A stretch of DNA of 8,548 bases from JAHCHG01 sp038251885 (GCA_038251885.1 JBBSAX010000218.1:1-8548); one strand, 5' to 3'. Shown: positions 1-5,860, numbered from the stretch's first letter. A program made the numbers and translations. The notes: generated by a model not told the origin, from the letters alone.

Positions 1-2
1 AA

Positions 3-128
3 CTTAGAACATTAGCCGACATCATCTTAAATCGGCAGAACTGTCAGAATAAAAAAGCCCAATTAGAAAATTTTGGAGATGACTTTGACAGTCTGATGAT
101 AGCATTAAAACATCTTAACTTTTTATGA
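3..128 (+). CDS. C-terminal end of an unidentified protein (cut by window edge)
   Basis: This is the only plus-strand frame open from the window edge; it runs for 41 codons to a TGA at 126-128. The visible tail is charged and mostly helical in character, rich in Asn, Gln, Lys and Leu, and ends in ALKHLNFL. No domain can be recognised from so short a piece, so I give no function. It would converge on the minus-strand gene that ends at 152, with only the 139-166 heptamer tract between the two stops. It could also be a chance open frame, because 41 codons without a stop is not strong evidence in AT-rich DNA. Confidence 0.4.
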   Translation, partial: LRTLADIILNRQNCQNKKAQLENFGDDFDSLMIALKHLNFL

Positions 129-138
129 GAAAGCCCTG

Positions 139-166
139 TATCCATTATCCACTATCCGTTATCCAT
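139..166. repeat. Four tandem heptamers (TATCCAT type)
   Basis: Four head-to-tail 7-bp units can be read directly: TATCCAT, TATCCAC, TATCCGT, TATCCAT. The tract lies between two convergent genes, and its right half forms the last codons (Met-Asp-Asn-Gly-stop) of the minus-strand gene at 152-424. Heptanucleotide short tandem repeats of this style are known from cyanobacteria and other genomes. Whether this unit recurs elsewhere in this genome cannot be seen here. Confidence 0.7.
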
Positions 167-424
167 TTTCTTAAGTTCTTCCGTAAATTTTTCGATCTGC
201 AATTTCGTGTTTTCGAGTTCGCGTTTTGATTCGAGATATTTTTCCCATTCATTCGTGTTCGTCAGAGCCTTGACGACATCTTCATCCAAAGCGTGCGACA
301 TCACGACGAGCAAATCGCTCAAAGCCTCTTGTCCTTGCAAAAGCGACTGAATAATCGTGTAAGCGAGCTTGGCGTTCGGCAAATTTATATCTAAATCGTC
401 TGTTTTTATTTGTGCTACATTCAT
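152..424 (-). CDS. Hypothetical 90-residue coiled-coil protein
   Basis: I do not recognise the family. The product is small, acidic and soluble, with no signal peptide or membrane segment. Residues 17-55 look like two amphipathic helices, and residues 60-86 form a strongly charged heptad-like helix (Glu/Lys with Leu, Ile and Phe) that should make a coiled coil, so dimerisation or a partner protein is likely. The gene starts 6 bases after the stop of the secreted-protein gene, so the two are probably co-transcribed and perhaps translationally coupled. The only Shine-Dalgarno-like string, GAGGA, sits about 16 bases upstream inside the preceding gene, which is long for normal initiation. The last four codons and the stop are made from a heptamer repeat, suggesting the original C-terminus was changed. 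Confidence 0.7.
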   Translation of the reverse strand: MNVAQIKTDDLDINLPNAKLAYTIIQSLLQGQEALSDLLVVMSHALDEDVVKALTNTNEWEKYLESKRELENTKLQIEKFTEELKKMDNG

Positions 425-430
425 TTTTAT

Positions 431-832
431 TTATTTCAAATCCTCGTTATATTCAGGAATTGGCGGTTCTGCACCAGCAGGCACGAGCCAGAATTGAGTT
501 TGTAATTTTTCCGCTTTTCCGCCATTAACTATCACAAGTCTTTCTCCATCAAATCTTCTAAACTTAATTTGATTCCTAATTAATCTCTCAACTCTGGCAA
601 TTTCACGCGCCGATCCGAAATTTATAATGTATCCTGTTGCGCTCGGATTGTTATTGAGTTCAACATAAAAGTTGTCGAGTATCATTTTGATATAACCATT
701 CGTAACTTTTCCAAACTCCGTGATTTTAACGGCATTTGGTGTTTCTGGTATTTCTTCTTTTCCTTTCGTTTGAGAAAAAACAACTGAACTCATTGCAACT
801 AAAATCAAAAATAACAAACTTAATTTTTTCAT
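431..832 (-). CDS. Small secreted protein, OmpA-like in pattern
   Basis: Residues 1-20 are a clear Sec signal peptide (two Lys, a hydrophobic core, then VFS before Gln), so the mature protein of about 113 residues is exported. The mature part has a segment, roughly residues 40-115, with the pattern FGK, LDNF, ELNNNPSATGYIINFG, then a helix with ARVERLIRN, then RFDGERL and a glycine turn. I associate this pattern with small secreted Acidobacteriota proteins; it resembles a degenerate OmpA-like fold but lacks the usual peptidoglycan-binding Asp and Arg motif. I chose the ATG at 832 because AGGAG lies 8 bases upstream. A GTG directly before it (835) is the alternative, adding one residue. It follows the Uma2 gene by 15 bases, in the same apparent operon. 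Its role is unknown. Confidence 0.8.
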   Translation of the reverse strand: MKKLSLLFLILVAMSSVVFSQTKGKEEIPETPNAVKITEFGKVTNGYIKMILDNFYVELNNNPSATGYIINFGSAREIARVERLIRNQIKFRRFDGERLVIVNGGKAEKLQTQFWLVPAGAEPPIPEYNEDLK

Positions 833-847
833 CACAAATTCTCCTTT

Positions 848-1504
848 TTACCAAATTTCCGTTAAATCGAGTTCAAAACCATTCAAAACCTTTTCGCCCG
901 AAACTTTGTTTGGATTTTCCAAAATTTCAACTTCGCCGTTTGCGCGATAAATGTGAACTTGTTTTTTATATGGATCAATCAGCCAACCGAGTCGCACGCC
1001 GTTTTCGATGTATTCACTCATTTTGTTTTGCAAAATCGGCAAACGATCAGATTTTGAGCGAAGTTCGATGACAAAATCCGGCGCGATTTCAGTGAAAGAT
1101 TCGGCGCGTTCTTCTTCGGAAAAGGCGTAATATCTTTCTTTCAAAATCCAAGCCGCGTCGGGCATTCTTTTCGCGCCGTTCGGCAGAGTAAATTTTGCCG
1201 ATGATTCAAAACAAACTCCGGTTTTATCTTTCCGCGACCAAATCCAAAGCTGCGCGTCAATCGCCATATTTTTTCTACTCGTTTCTGGAAAAGGTGGTGG
1301 CATAATCTCAAAATCTCCGTCCGCATTTGTTTCGATTCGCAAATCTCCATTTGCCGCGTCAATCTCGCAGAGTTCCTGATCGGTAAATTTTCGTCCGGGA
1401 ACTTTAACGATAAAGAAAAAAGGTTCGGGAAATTCGAGCGCAAATCCTTCGTTAGGTATTTTAAAGGTTTGTTTTTCTTTAGCTAAATCCAATACGGCTG
1501 ACAT
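848..1504 (-). CDS. Uma2 family (DUF820) PD-(D/E)XK nuclease-fold protein
   Basis: This 218-residue protein has the marks of the Uma2/DUF820 family, a restriction-endonuclease-like fold that is abundant in cyanobacteria and some other phyla and whose substrate is mostly unknown. The core is RMPDAAWI (Asp116), PDFVIELRSKSD (Asp143, Glu147) and GVRLGWLIDP (residues 169-178), followed by a VHIYR strand. Asp116 and Glu147 fit the acidic catalytic positions, but the usual basic partner is not certain: Arg149 stands where many members have a small or hydrophobic residue. An extra N-terminal 25 residues precede the fold. The start has a good Shine-Dalgarno site, GAGAGG, about 9 bases upstream. The gene lies 31 bases after ygfZ and 15 bases before a secreted protein, probably in one transcript. 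Nuclease activity is inferred from the fold only. Confidence 0.88.
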   Translation of the reverse strand: MSAVLDLAKEKQTFKIPNEGFALEFPEPFFFIVKVPGRKFTDQELCEIDAANGDLRIETNADGDFEIMPPPFPETSRKNMAIDAQLWIWSRKDKTGVCFESSAKFTLPNGAKRMPDAAWILKERYYAFSEEERAESFTEIAPDFVIELRSKSDRLPILQNKMSEYIENGVRLGWLIDPYKKQVHIYRANGEVEILENPNKVSGEKVLNGFELDLTEIW

Positions 1505-1535
1505 AATTTTTTACCTCTCGAATTATTTTAACCCA

Positions 1536-2498
1536 TTATTTCAAAAACGGTAAATTTTTAACTTTTGCAATCGAATCGCCGACTTTAACTTCCGTTCCTT
1601 CTTCTAAATAAGCGTAGCGAACGAAGGCGAGCGCGATTTGTTTTTCGAGTTTCGGCGAATATGCGACGGAAGTTATTTTTCCGGCGTTTTTATCGTCAAT
1701 TGATTTTATTTCGTCGCCGATTTCGACTTTTGCGCCTATTTCTTCAAAGATTAAACCTGTCAATTGTTTTGCAACGTGACCGCGAAAATGGATTCGGGCG
1801 ATTACTTCCTGACCGATGTAACAGCCTTTGTTGTAGCTGATTAAATTTTCTAAATTGACTTCGGGAACGACGGTCGAATCGTCCATATCAACATTGTAAA
1901 GCGGCAATCCGGCTTCGATTCGCAGGACTTCAAACACCTGATCGGAAACGGATTTTACGCCGAGTTCGTGCATTTTTGTTTTGAATTTCTCGGCAGAATT
2001 CTTTGAAACATAAAAGTAAAAACCTTTTTCGCCGATGTCTGCATTGTTTAAAATAATTAATTTTTCGCCTTCAAATTCGGTTTCGATAATTTGTTTTTCT
2101 TCCGGCATTTCAAATTCAAATTCCGGCATTTTTTTGCCTTGAATAGACAAAAACGCGAAATCTTTACTCAAATCCGCAACCTTAAAATCTCCGGCAAGCG
2201 TAAATCTTTCGAGATTTTTCAAAACGGTTTCGTAAGTTTTGTCTTCCGTATCGAAATAAAATTTGCCGTCCGATTTCCAGCATTTTACAACTGCAAGAAG
2301 CCGACCTTGTGCGTTCGGAAAGGCGGCATTCATCCACGAATTTTCCTGTAAAGTTTTGACATCATTGGTAATTAATCCGGTCAAAAACATTTCCGCTTCA
2401 GTGCCGGAAACTTCGATAAGCCCTCGATTTTCAAATTCGATAAGCCCCGCGCCGTTTTCTCTGACCTCTAAATATTCTGTTAAAAAATGTTCGTTCAT
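1536..2498 (-). CDS. ygfZ: YgfZ/GcvT-domain folate-binding protein
   Basis: The product matches the YgfZ (COG0354) family, tetrahydrofolate-binding proteins related to the glycine-cleavage T protein that help maintain or repair certain Fe-S enzymes. The family signature KGCYIGQE is at residues 224-231 with its conserved Cys intact. It is preceded by the typical RIEAGLPLYNVD segment (193-204) and followed by the C-terminal barrel with GLIF and GKITS. At 320 residues it has the usual length. I placed the start at the ATG at 2498, giving MNEHFLTEYLEV. An in-frame TTG at 2525 would add nine Phe-rich residues, lies inside an inverted repeat and has no ribosome site. The ATG also lacks a clear Shine-Dalgarno sequence, so initiation may depend on the AT-rich leader. 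It is first in the minus-strand cluster ending at 152. Confidence 0.93.
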   Translation of the reverse strand: MNEHFLTEYLEVRENGAGLIEFENRGLIEVSGTEAEMFLTGLITNDVKTLQENSWMNAAFPNAQGRLLAVVKCWKSDGKFYFDTEDKTYETVLKNLERFTLAGDFKVADLSKDFAFLSIQGKKMPEFEFEMPEEKQIIETEFEGEKLIILNNADIGEKGFYFYVSKNSAEKFKTKMHELGVKSVSDQVFEVLRIEAGLPLYNVDMDDSTVVPEVNLENLISYNKGCYIGQEVIARIHFRGHVAKQLTGLIFEEIGAKVEIGDEIKSIDDKNAGKITSVAYSPKLEKQIALAFVRYAYLEEGTEVKVGDSIAKVKNLPFLK

Positions 2499-2510
2499 AA
2501 ATTTAAAATC

Positions 2511-2572
2511 AAAAAAGATATACAAAAATAATAGAATATTTTTCGATCCTATTCATCTTGTATATCTTTTTT
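2511..2572. terminator. 15-bp perfect inverted repeat, possible bidirectional terminator
   Basis: Positions 2511-2525 (AAAAAAGATATACAA) are the exact reverse complement of 2558-2572, around a 32-base loop that holds a further 5-bp stem (2530-2534 with 2549-2553). Each strand would give a hairpin whose A-run pairs with a closing T-run, as in bidirectional intrinsic terminators, and it lies at the end of the upstream minus-strand pair of genes. The stem has only two G-C pairs and the loop is long, so termination is uncertain. It lies 12 bases upstream of the ygfZ start and could instead be a leader element or operator. Confidence 0.4.
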
Positions 2573-2578
2573 AAGGTC

Positions 2579-2660
2579 GGAACGCGAACTTCAGTTCGCG
2601 TGTCTTTACTCAATTAAAGAGACTTTTCCGATTTTACTGGCGAACTAAAGTTCGCGTTCC
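2579..2660. repeat. REP-like paired palindrome (GGAACGCGAACT type)
   Basis: Two inverted copies of a 21-base unit can be read at 2579-2599 and 2640-2660, matching at 20 of 21 positions around a 40-base spacer. Each copy is itself a palindrome: ACGCGAACT with AGTTCGCGT (2582-2601, 2-base loop) and GCGAACT with AGTTCGC (2640-2655). Nested palindromes in an inverted pair between genes are the layout of REP/BIME elements, which are usually mobilised by Y1 (RAYT) transposases. No such transposase is in the window. The pair sits between a secreted-protein gene and ygfZ. Confidence 0.75.
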
Positions 2661-2666
2661 AATGAA

Positions 2667-3167
2667 TTAATAACTTTGCGCTTTGACAGATTCACACGCA
2701 ATTCCTTTTGTCGAAATCATCTGAAATTTATTCGCTTTCGTATTCGCACGCCACGCTTTGATAACTTTGTAAGTTTTATTTTTCAACTGGAATTCACCTA
2801 AAACTATTAAATTCAAATCTTCTTTTTTGTTGACGGTGCAGGGATATGTGAAACCTTGCAGAATTTCCTGATTTTTTTTGAGCGCGGGCAAAGTTAAAAC
2901 ATCTCTGACTTTCCAGATCGGAATTCCTTTTTTATTGCGGCTTGTAATTTTGGCAAGCCAGAGCATTTCGGTTTTTCCTTTTTTCATATGAGAAACGCCG
3001 TAATCATCGTCATCTAAAAGGCTTCCGCCCAAATCTTTAACGCCGTTCGGCAGAGATTTGTTGTAAGTTACGCCGGTATATTTGTAGCCGATGTATGTAT
3101 TTTTTTGTGCGTAAATGAATGTCGGGATTGCTAAAAGGGTGAGCAAAACCAAAAGCCTGAACTTCAT
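2667..3167 (-). CDS. Secreted protein of unknown function
   Basis: I do not recognise this 166-residue protein. It begins with a textbook Sec signal peptide, residues 1-20 (MKFR, a Leu-rich core, IYA before Gln), so it should be periplasmic or released. The mature part has an acidic turn (LLDDDDYG, residues 50-57), several Lys-rich stretches and aromatic-containing beta-strand-like segments such as TEMLWLAKI, IVLGEFQL and YKVIKAWRA. It contains two cysteines, Cys110 and Cys159, which could form one disulfide after export. AAGGAG is centred about 10 bases upstream of the ATG, a strong ribosome site. The gene lies 42 bases after the uracil-DNA glycosylase stop on the same strand and may share its transcript, though nothing links the functions. 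Its stop is 6 bases from the REP-like pair. Confidence 0.82.
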   Translation of the reverse strand: MKFRLLVLLTLLAIPTFIYAQKNTYIGYKYTGVTYNKSLPNGVKDLGGSLLDDDDYGVSHMKKGKTEMLWLAKITSRNKKGIPIWKVRDVLTLPALKKNQEILQGFTYPCTVNKKEDLNLIVLGEFQLKNKTYKVIKAWRANTKANKFQMISTKGIACESVKAQSY

Positions 3168-3209
3168 AACCGAAACTCCTTGATCCTGATATTTTAATTG
3201 TATGTTTTT

Positions 3210-3824
3210 TTACTTGGTTTTGAAAGAGATTTTTTCAATCGCTTCGGCTAAAACTTTGTAATCTTCGAGTTGTTCTTTTTCACGTCGGTGCGATGCGAGA
3301 ACTTGCGGACTTGGATGATACAGCGGAACCAGAATTTGCCTGTTCCAACAAAGAATTTTTCCAACGTCCGTTTTCAACGAAAACTGATGATACTCCAATA
3401 ATTTCAACGCTTCAAGCGAAACTGCGCCCAATGTAACAATTATTTTCGGATTTATTAGATCAATCGTTTTTTTGAGAAAATTCGAGCAATTTTTCATCTC
3501 GCTTTTCTTCGGATTCCGGTTTGCGCCGTTCGGCTTTCGCGGACTGCAAAGCACGGCGTTGGTGATGAAAATTTCTTCGCGCTTCAAGTTTATCGAATCA
3601 AGAAATTTTTGGAAATTCTCGCCCGATTTGTCGCCCGAAAAAGGTTTTCGTGTGCGATCTGCACCTTGTCTGCCGGGAGCTTCGGCAATAAAAAACACTT
3701 TCGGATTAATATTACCGTTAAATTCGCTCAACACCGCGACTTTATCGCGCATCGCTTCGCAAATTAAGCAACTTTGTGCCTCGCTCGATAGTTTTAGGAA
3801 TAACTTTTGTTTATCTTGTTTCAT
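3210..3824 (-). CDS. Uracil-DNA glycosylase, Fe-S type (family 4/5)
   Basis: The product belongs to the COG1573 uracil-DNA glycosylases, which excise uracil left by cytosine deamination and start base-excision repair. From the ATG at 3824 (204 residues), four cysteines, Cys19, Cys22, Cys93 and Cys113, match the usual 4Fe-4S ligand pattern. The uracil-pocket motif is AEAPGRQGADRTRKPFSGD (residues 47-65) and the DNA-intercalation motif is YHPSP (169-173). The first motif, with GADRT and GDKSG, is closer to family 5 (UDGb), whereas the overall layout suits family 4, so I leave the subfamily open. A TTG at 3833 in the same frame would add three residues; neither start has a good Shine-Dalgarno site. 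It faces away from the plus-strand hicA remnant at 3859. Confidence 0.9.
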   Translation of the reverse strand: MKQDKQKLFLKLSSEAQSCLICEAMRDKVAVLSEFNGNINPKVFFIAEAPGRQGADRTRKPFSGDKSGENFQKFLDSINLKREEIFITNAVLCSPRKPNGANRNPKKSEMKNCSNFLKKTIDLINPKIIVTLGAVSLEALKLLEYHQFSLKTDVGKILCWNRQILVPLYHPSPQVLASHRREKEQLEDYKVLAEAIEKISFKTK

Positions 3825-3853
3825 CGAAAACAATTCTAAATTATGTTAAATTC

Positions 3854-3859
3854 ATTATA
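3854..3859 (-). promoter_or_regulatory. Possible -10 box for the uracil-DNA glycosylase gene
   Basis: On the minus strand these bases read TATAAT, a perfect sigma-70 -10 hexamer, about 30 bases upstream of the ATG at 3824. The best -35 candidate at 18-base spacing is CCAACA (3878-3883), a weak match. If used, this promoter would lie across the start of the hicA remnant. In AT-rich DNA a lone TATAAT is weak evidence. Confidence 0.25.
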
Positions 3860-4065
3860 TGGGCAAGCGCGAAAAACTGTTGGAAAAATTTTATAGCGAC
3901 GGGAGCGCAAGCATCCTGCTTGCCGTCCGTTCGAGCAAAGCAAGAACGGACGCACACCGCGATTGCCTTAAACTTTTAGTGAAATCAAGCTTTTTACCGT
4001 TCTTGCTTCGCTCGAACGGGCAAGCAAGATGCTTGCGCTCCCGTCAAATAACTGAATTTTGTTAG
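3859..4065 (+). pseudogene. hicA: Remnant of a HicA toxin gene interrupted by a REP element
   Basis: The reading frame starts MGKREKLLEKFYS, which looks like the first helix of HicA mRNA-cleaving toxins, and ends 9 bases before an intact hicB, exactly where hicA belongs in a hicAB operon. After residue 13 the frame runs into an inverted-repeat element (3898-4045), and the usual double-stranded-RNA-binding-like core with its GSHH-type catalytic His is missing. Between the two repeat arms the frame reads RDCLKLLVKSSF, which resembles the second HicA helix (pattern D-L-x-x-L-L-x-x-x-x-F). The last residues, RQITEFC, may also be HicA-derived. The frame is open for 68 codons, so a chimeric peptide could still be made, but without the catalytic region it should be inactive. 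The HicA match rests on short similarity and position. Confidence 0.5.
3898..4045. repeat. REP-like inverted pair (GACGGGAGCGCAAGC type)
   Basis: A left arm (3898-3949) and a right arm (3997-4045) are reverse complements at 47 of 49 aligned positions, plus one 3-base indel. Each arm has its own hairpins: in the left arm GCAAGCA with TGCTTGC (3907-3923, loop TCC) and CGTCCGTTC with GAACGGACG (3924-3952). This nested design is typical of REP/BIME elements spread by RAYT transposases. The 47-base spacer (3950-3996) is not palindromic and may be host gene sequence. The family differs from the pair at 2579-2660. As RNA it would fold into a very stable hairpin ahead of hicB. Confidence 0.8.
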
Positions 4066-4074
4066 TAGCGAATA

Positions 4075-4284
4075 ATGCACAAATACGAAATAATAATCTA
4101 TTGGAGCGATGAAGACGAAGTTTTTGTCGCTGAAGTTCCTGAATTAAACGGCTTTATGGCACACGGAAAAACTCAAGCCGAAGCTGTTGAAAATATTAAT
4201 GACGCAATCGAACTTTGGGTTGAAACAGCTAGAGAATTCGGCGACGAAATTCCCGAACCAAAATCAAGATTAGCTTTAGTATAA
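4075..4284 (+). CDS. hicB: HicB family antitoxin (apparently orphan)
   Basis: This 69-residue protein is a compact HicB antitoxin, the partner that blocks HicA, an mRNA interferase. The N-terminal pattern YEIIIYWSDEDEVFVAEVPELNGFMAHG (residues 4-31) is the diagnostic HicB start, followed by the helix TQAEAVENINDAIELWVETAREFG and the tail IPEPKSRLALV, which together form the degraded-RNase-H-like HicB fold. The length is normal for the short subclass that lacks a separate DNA-binding tail. There is no strong Shine-Dalgarno site; the ATG lies 9 bases after the stop of the frame I read as a hicA remnant. Since that toxin seems destroyed, this antitoxin would be free of its partner and could either be decaying or serve against another HicA. 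Its sequence shows no damage. Confidence 0.9.
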   Translation: MHKYEIIIYWSDEDEVFVAEVPELNGFMAHGKTQAEAVENINDAIELWVETAREFGDEIPEPKSRLALV

Positions 4285-4303
4285 AAATTATTTAAAAACA
4301 TTT

Positions 4304-5386
4304 ATGAATCAAATAACGGAAGAAAAAGTTTTAGAAAAATTAAGCAATATAATTGATCCCGATTTGAAAAAAGACATCGTAACGCTCGGATTTATCAAAG
4401 ATTTGGAAATCAAAGGCAGCGAAGTTTCATTTCGGATCGTTTTGACAACTCCGGCGTGTCCCGTCAAAGAGGCGTTTGAAACGGAAGCAAAACAGCTTGT
4501 CGGTTCAATCGAGGGCGTGGAAAATGTCAAAGTCATAATGGACGCGGAAGTTCCGCAAGGTCGCGGCATCGCGGGAAATATGGCTTTGCCGAATGTCAAA
4601 AATATTATCGCGGTATCAAGCGGCAAAGGCGGCGTTGGAAAATCAACCGTCGCGGTAAACCTTGCAGTTTCGCTCGCCATAGACGGCGCAAAAGTCGGTC
4701 TGATGGACGCGGACGTTTACGGTCCGAATGTGCCTTTGATGATGGGTTTATCGCAAAAACAACCTTCTGCAATAAACGGAAAGATCGTTCCACTCGAAGG
4801 ATACGGTGTAAAAATGATCTCGATGGCGGTTCTCGCTCCGCCCGACAAACCGATGATCCTGCGCGGTCCGATGCTTCACGGAATTGTTCGCCAATTTTTG
4901 ACCGATGTTGATTGGGGCGAACTCGATTATTTGATAGTAGATATGCCGCCGGGAACGGGCGATGTTCAATTATCTCTGGCGCAATTAGTTCCGGTTCAAG
5001 GCGCGGTTTTGGTGACAACTCCGCAAATCGTTTCTCTGGCGGATGTTCGACGCGCTCTGAAAATGTTTGAAACAGTTGCTGTTCCGGTTTTAGGTGTGAT
5101 TGAAAATATGTCGTATTTCGTTCCGCCCGATATGCCCGAAAAACGCTACGACATTTTCGGCGCAGGCGGTGGAAGCGCATTTGCAGATGAAATGGGCGTG
5201 CCATTTTTAGGCGAAGTTCCGCTCGGAATCGAAGTCCGCGAAGCGGGCGATAAAGGCGTTCCGGTTGTAATTTCTAATCCAGAATCGCCGCAGGCTCAGG
5301 CGTTTCGCAAAACGGCGGAAGAAGTAGCACGTCAAGTTTCCATCGAAGCGATGAAGCCTGATCTGGTAATTATGAGTAGAGCATAG
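4304..5386 (+). CDS. mrp: Mrp/ApbC Fe-S cluster carrier ATPase
   Basis: This is a 360-residue member of the Mrp/ApbC/Nbp35 family of P-loop ATPases that carry Fe-S clusters to apo-proteins in the cytosol. An N-terminal MIP18-like (DUF59) domain covers about residues 5-80 with the conserved TTPACPVKE (Cys52). The ATPase domain begins with a deviant Walker A, GKGGVGKST (107-115), then DADVYGPNVP (135-144) and Walker B DMPPGTGD (213-220). The family's usual C-terminal CXXC, which binds the bridging cluster, is absent: after ENMSYF the protein reads VPPDMPEKRYDIFG (273-286). I recall cyanobacterial Mrp proteins with the same replacement, so this is probably a natural variant. It starts 19 bases after hicB without a Shine-Dalgarno site. 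Co-transcription with hicB is possible, but no functional link is expected. Confidence 0.95.
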   Translation: MNQITEEKVLEKLSNIIDPDLKKDIVTLGFIKDLEIKGSEVSFRIVLTTPACPVKEAFETEAKQLVGSIEGVENVKVIMDAEVPQGRGIAGNMALPNVKNIIAVSSGKGGVGKSTVAVNLAVSLAIDGAKVGLMDADVYGPNVPLMMGLSQKQPSAINGKIVPLEGYGVKMISMAVLAPPDKPMILRGPMLHGIVRQFLTDVDWGELDYLIVDMPPGTGDVQLSLAQLVPVQGAVLVTTPQIVSLADVRRALKMFETVAVPVLGVIENMSYFVPPDMPEKRYDIFGAGGGSAFADEMGVPFLGEVPLGIEVREAGDKGVPVVISNPESPQAQAFRKTAEEVARQVSIEAMKPDLVIMSRA

Positions 5387-5421
5387 ATTTTCTAAGTTCT
5401 TTTCATATAAAATAAATCCGA

Positions 5422-5856
5422 ATGATAAAACAATTATTCAAATTAAGAAGAGATTACATACAGGCTAAAGAAGATGCAGTTGAACAGACTGTAAATGTTC
5501 TTGAGTCAAATAATAATCCGCTCTTCTTTTTGTTGTTTTTGTCAATAAATATGTTTGGATGGTTGTCCGCATTATTTATACCTACCGGTTTTGAGAAGTT
5601 ATATAATGCTTATGAGTTCTATCCGATTATTTTCTTTTTCATAAGTTCTTACTTTGCTTTGTTTTCAGGTTCTAAATTTCTCTTCAAACCTTCTGAAGAA
5701 GAGATTTTGGATGACACGAGCATCTTTGCACTTTTTTCCGCTTGCGGTCGTAAAGAATTGCGTAGTTTGATTTCAATCGGATTCAGTTTATTACACACTG
5801 CCGTCTTTATATTTTATTTGATAAATAAAGATTTAAGATTTTATGATCTTAACTGA
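5422..5856 (+). CDS. Three-pass membrane protein of unknown function
   Basis: I do not recognise the family. The 144-residue product starts with a charged, helical cytoplasmic segment (residues 1-31, KLRRDYIQAKEDAVEQ). It has three hydrophobic spans at about 33-53, 68-86 and 114-135, the first two separated by a short aromatic loop. Between spans two and three lies an acidic patch (PSEEEILDDTS, residues 90-100) and a single FSACGRKE segment. There is no signal peptide, cofactor motif or catalytic pattern. The gene begins 35 bases after mrp on the same strand, with AT-only sequence rather than a Shine-Dalgarno site in front. Codons are more AT-rich than those of mrp, which suggests weaker expression or a less conserved accessory gene. 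Confidence 0.75.
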   Translation: MIKQLFKLRRDYIQAKEDAVEQTVNVLESNNNPLFFLLFLSINMFGWLSALFIPTGFEKLYNAYEFYPIIFFFISSYFALFSGSKFLFKPSEEEILDDTSIFALFSACGRKELRSLISIGFSLLHTAVFIFYLINKDLRFYDLN

Positions 5857-5860
5857 CCAC

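Noticed and set aside
1141..1443. 100-codon minus-strand frame inside the Uma2 gene
   Set aside because: It overlaps the Uma2 gene out of frame on the same strand and has no family-like motif.
2091..2574. Two plus-strand open frames opposite ygfZ
   Set aside because: They are Phe-rich mirror frames of the ygfZ codons with no recognisable domain or start signal.
3472..3979. Plus-strand frames opposite the uracil-DNA glycosylase and into the REP pair
   Set aside because: They mirror a well-supported gene or are translated palindrome; the composition is atypical and there is no start signal.
3898..4045. CRISPR or attachment site reading of the long inverted repeat
   Set aside because: There are only two copies, inverted rather than direct, with no spacer series and no integrase nearby.
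4605..5204. 199-codon minus-strand open frame antisense to mrp, Arg-rich
   Set aside because: Mrp is unmistakable on the other strand; the antisense frame has biased Arg/Pro composition, no domain and no ribosome site, so it is a shadow of mrp codon use.
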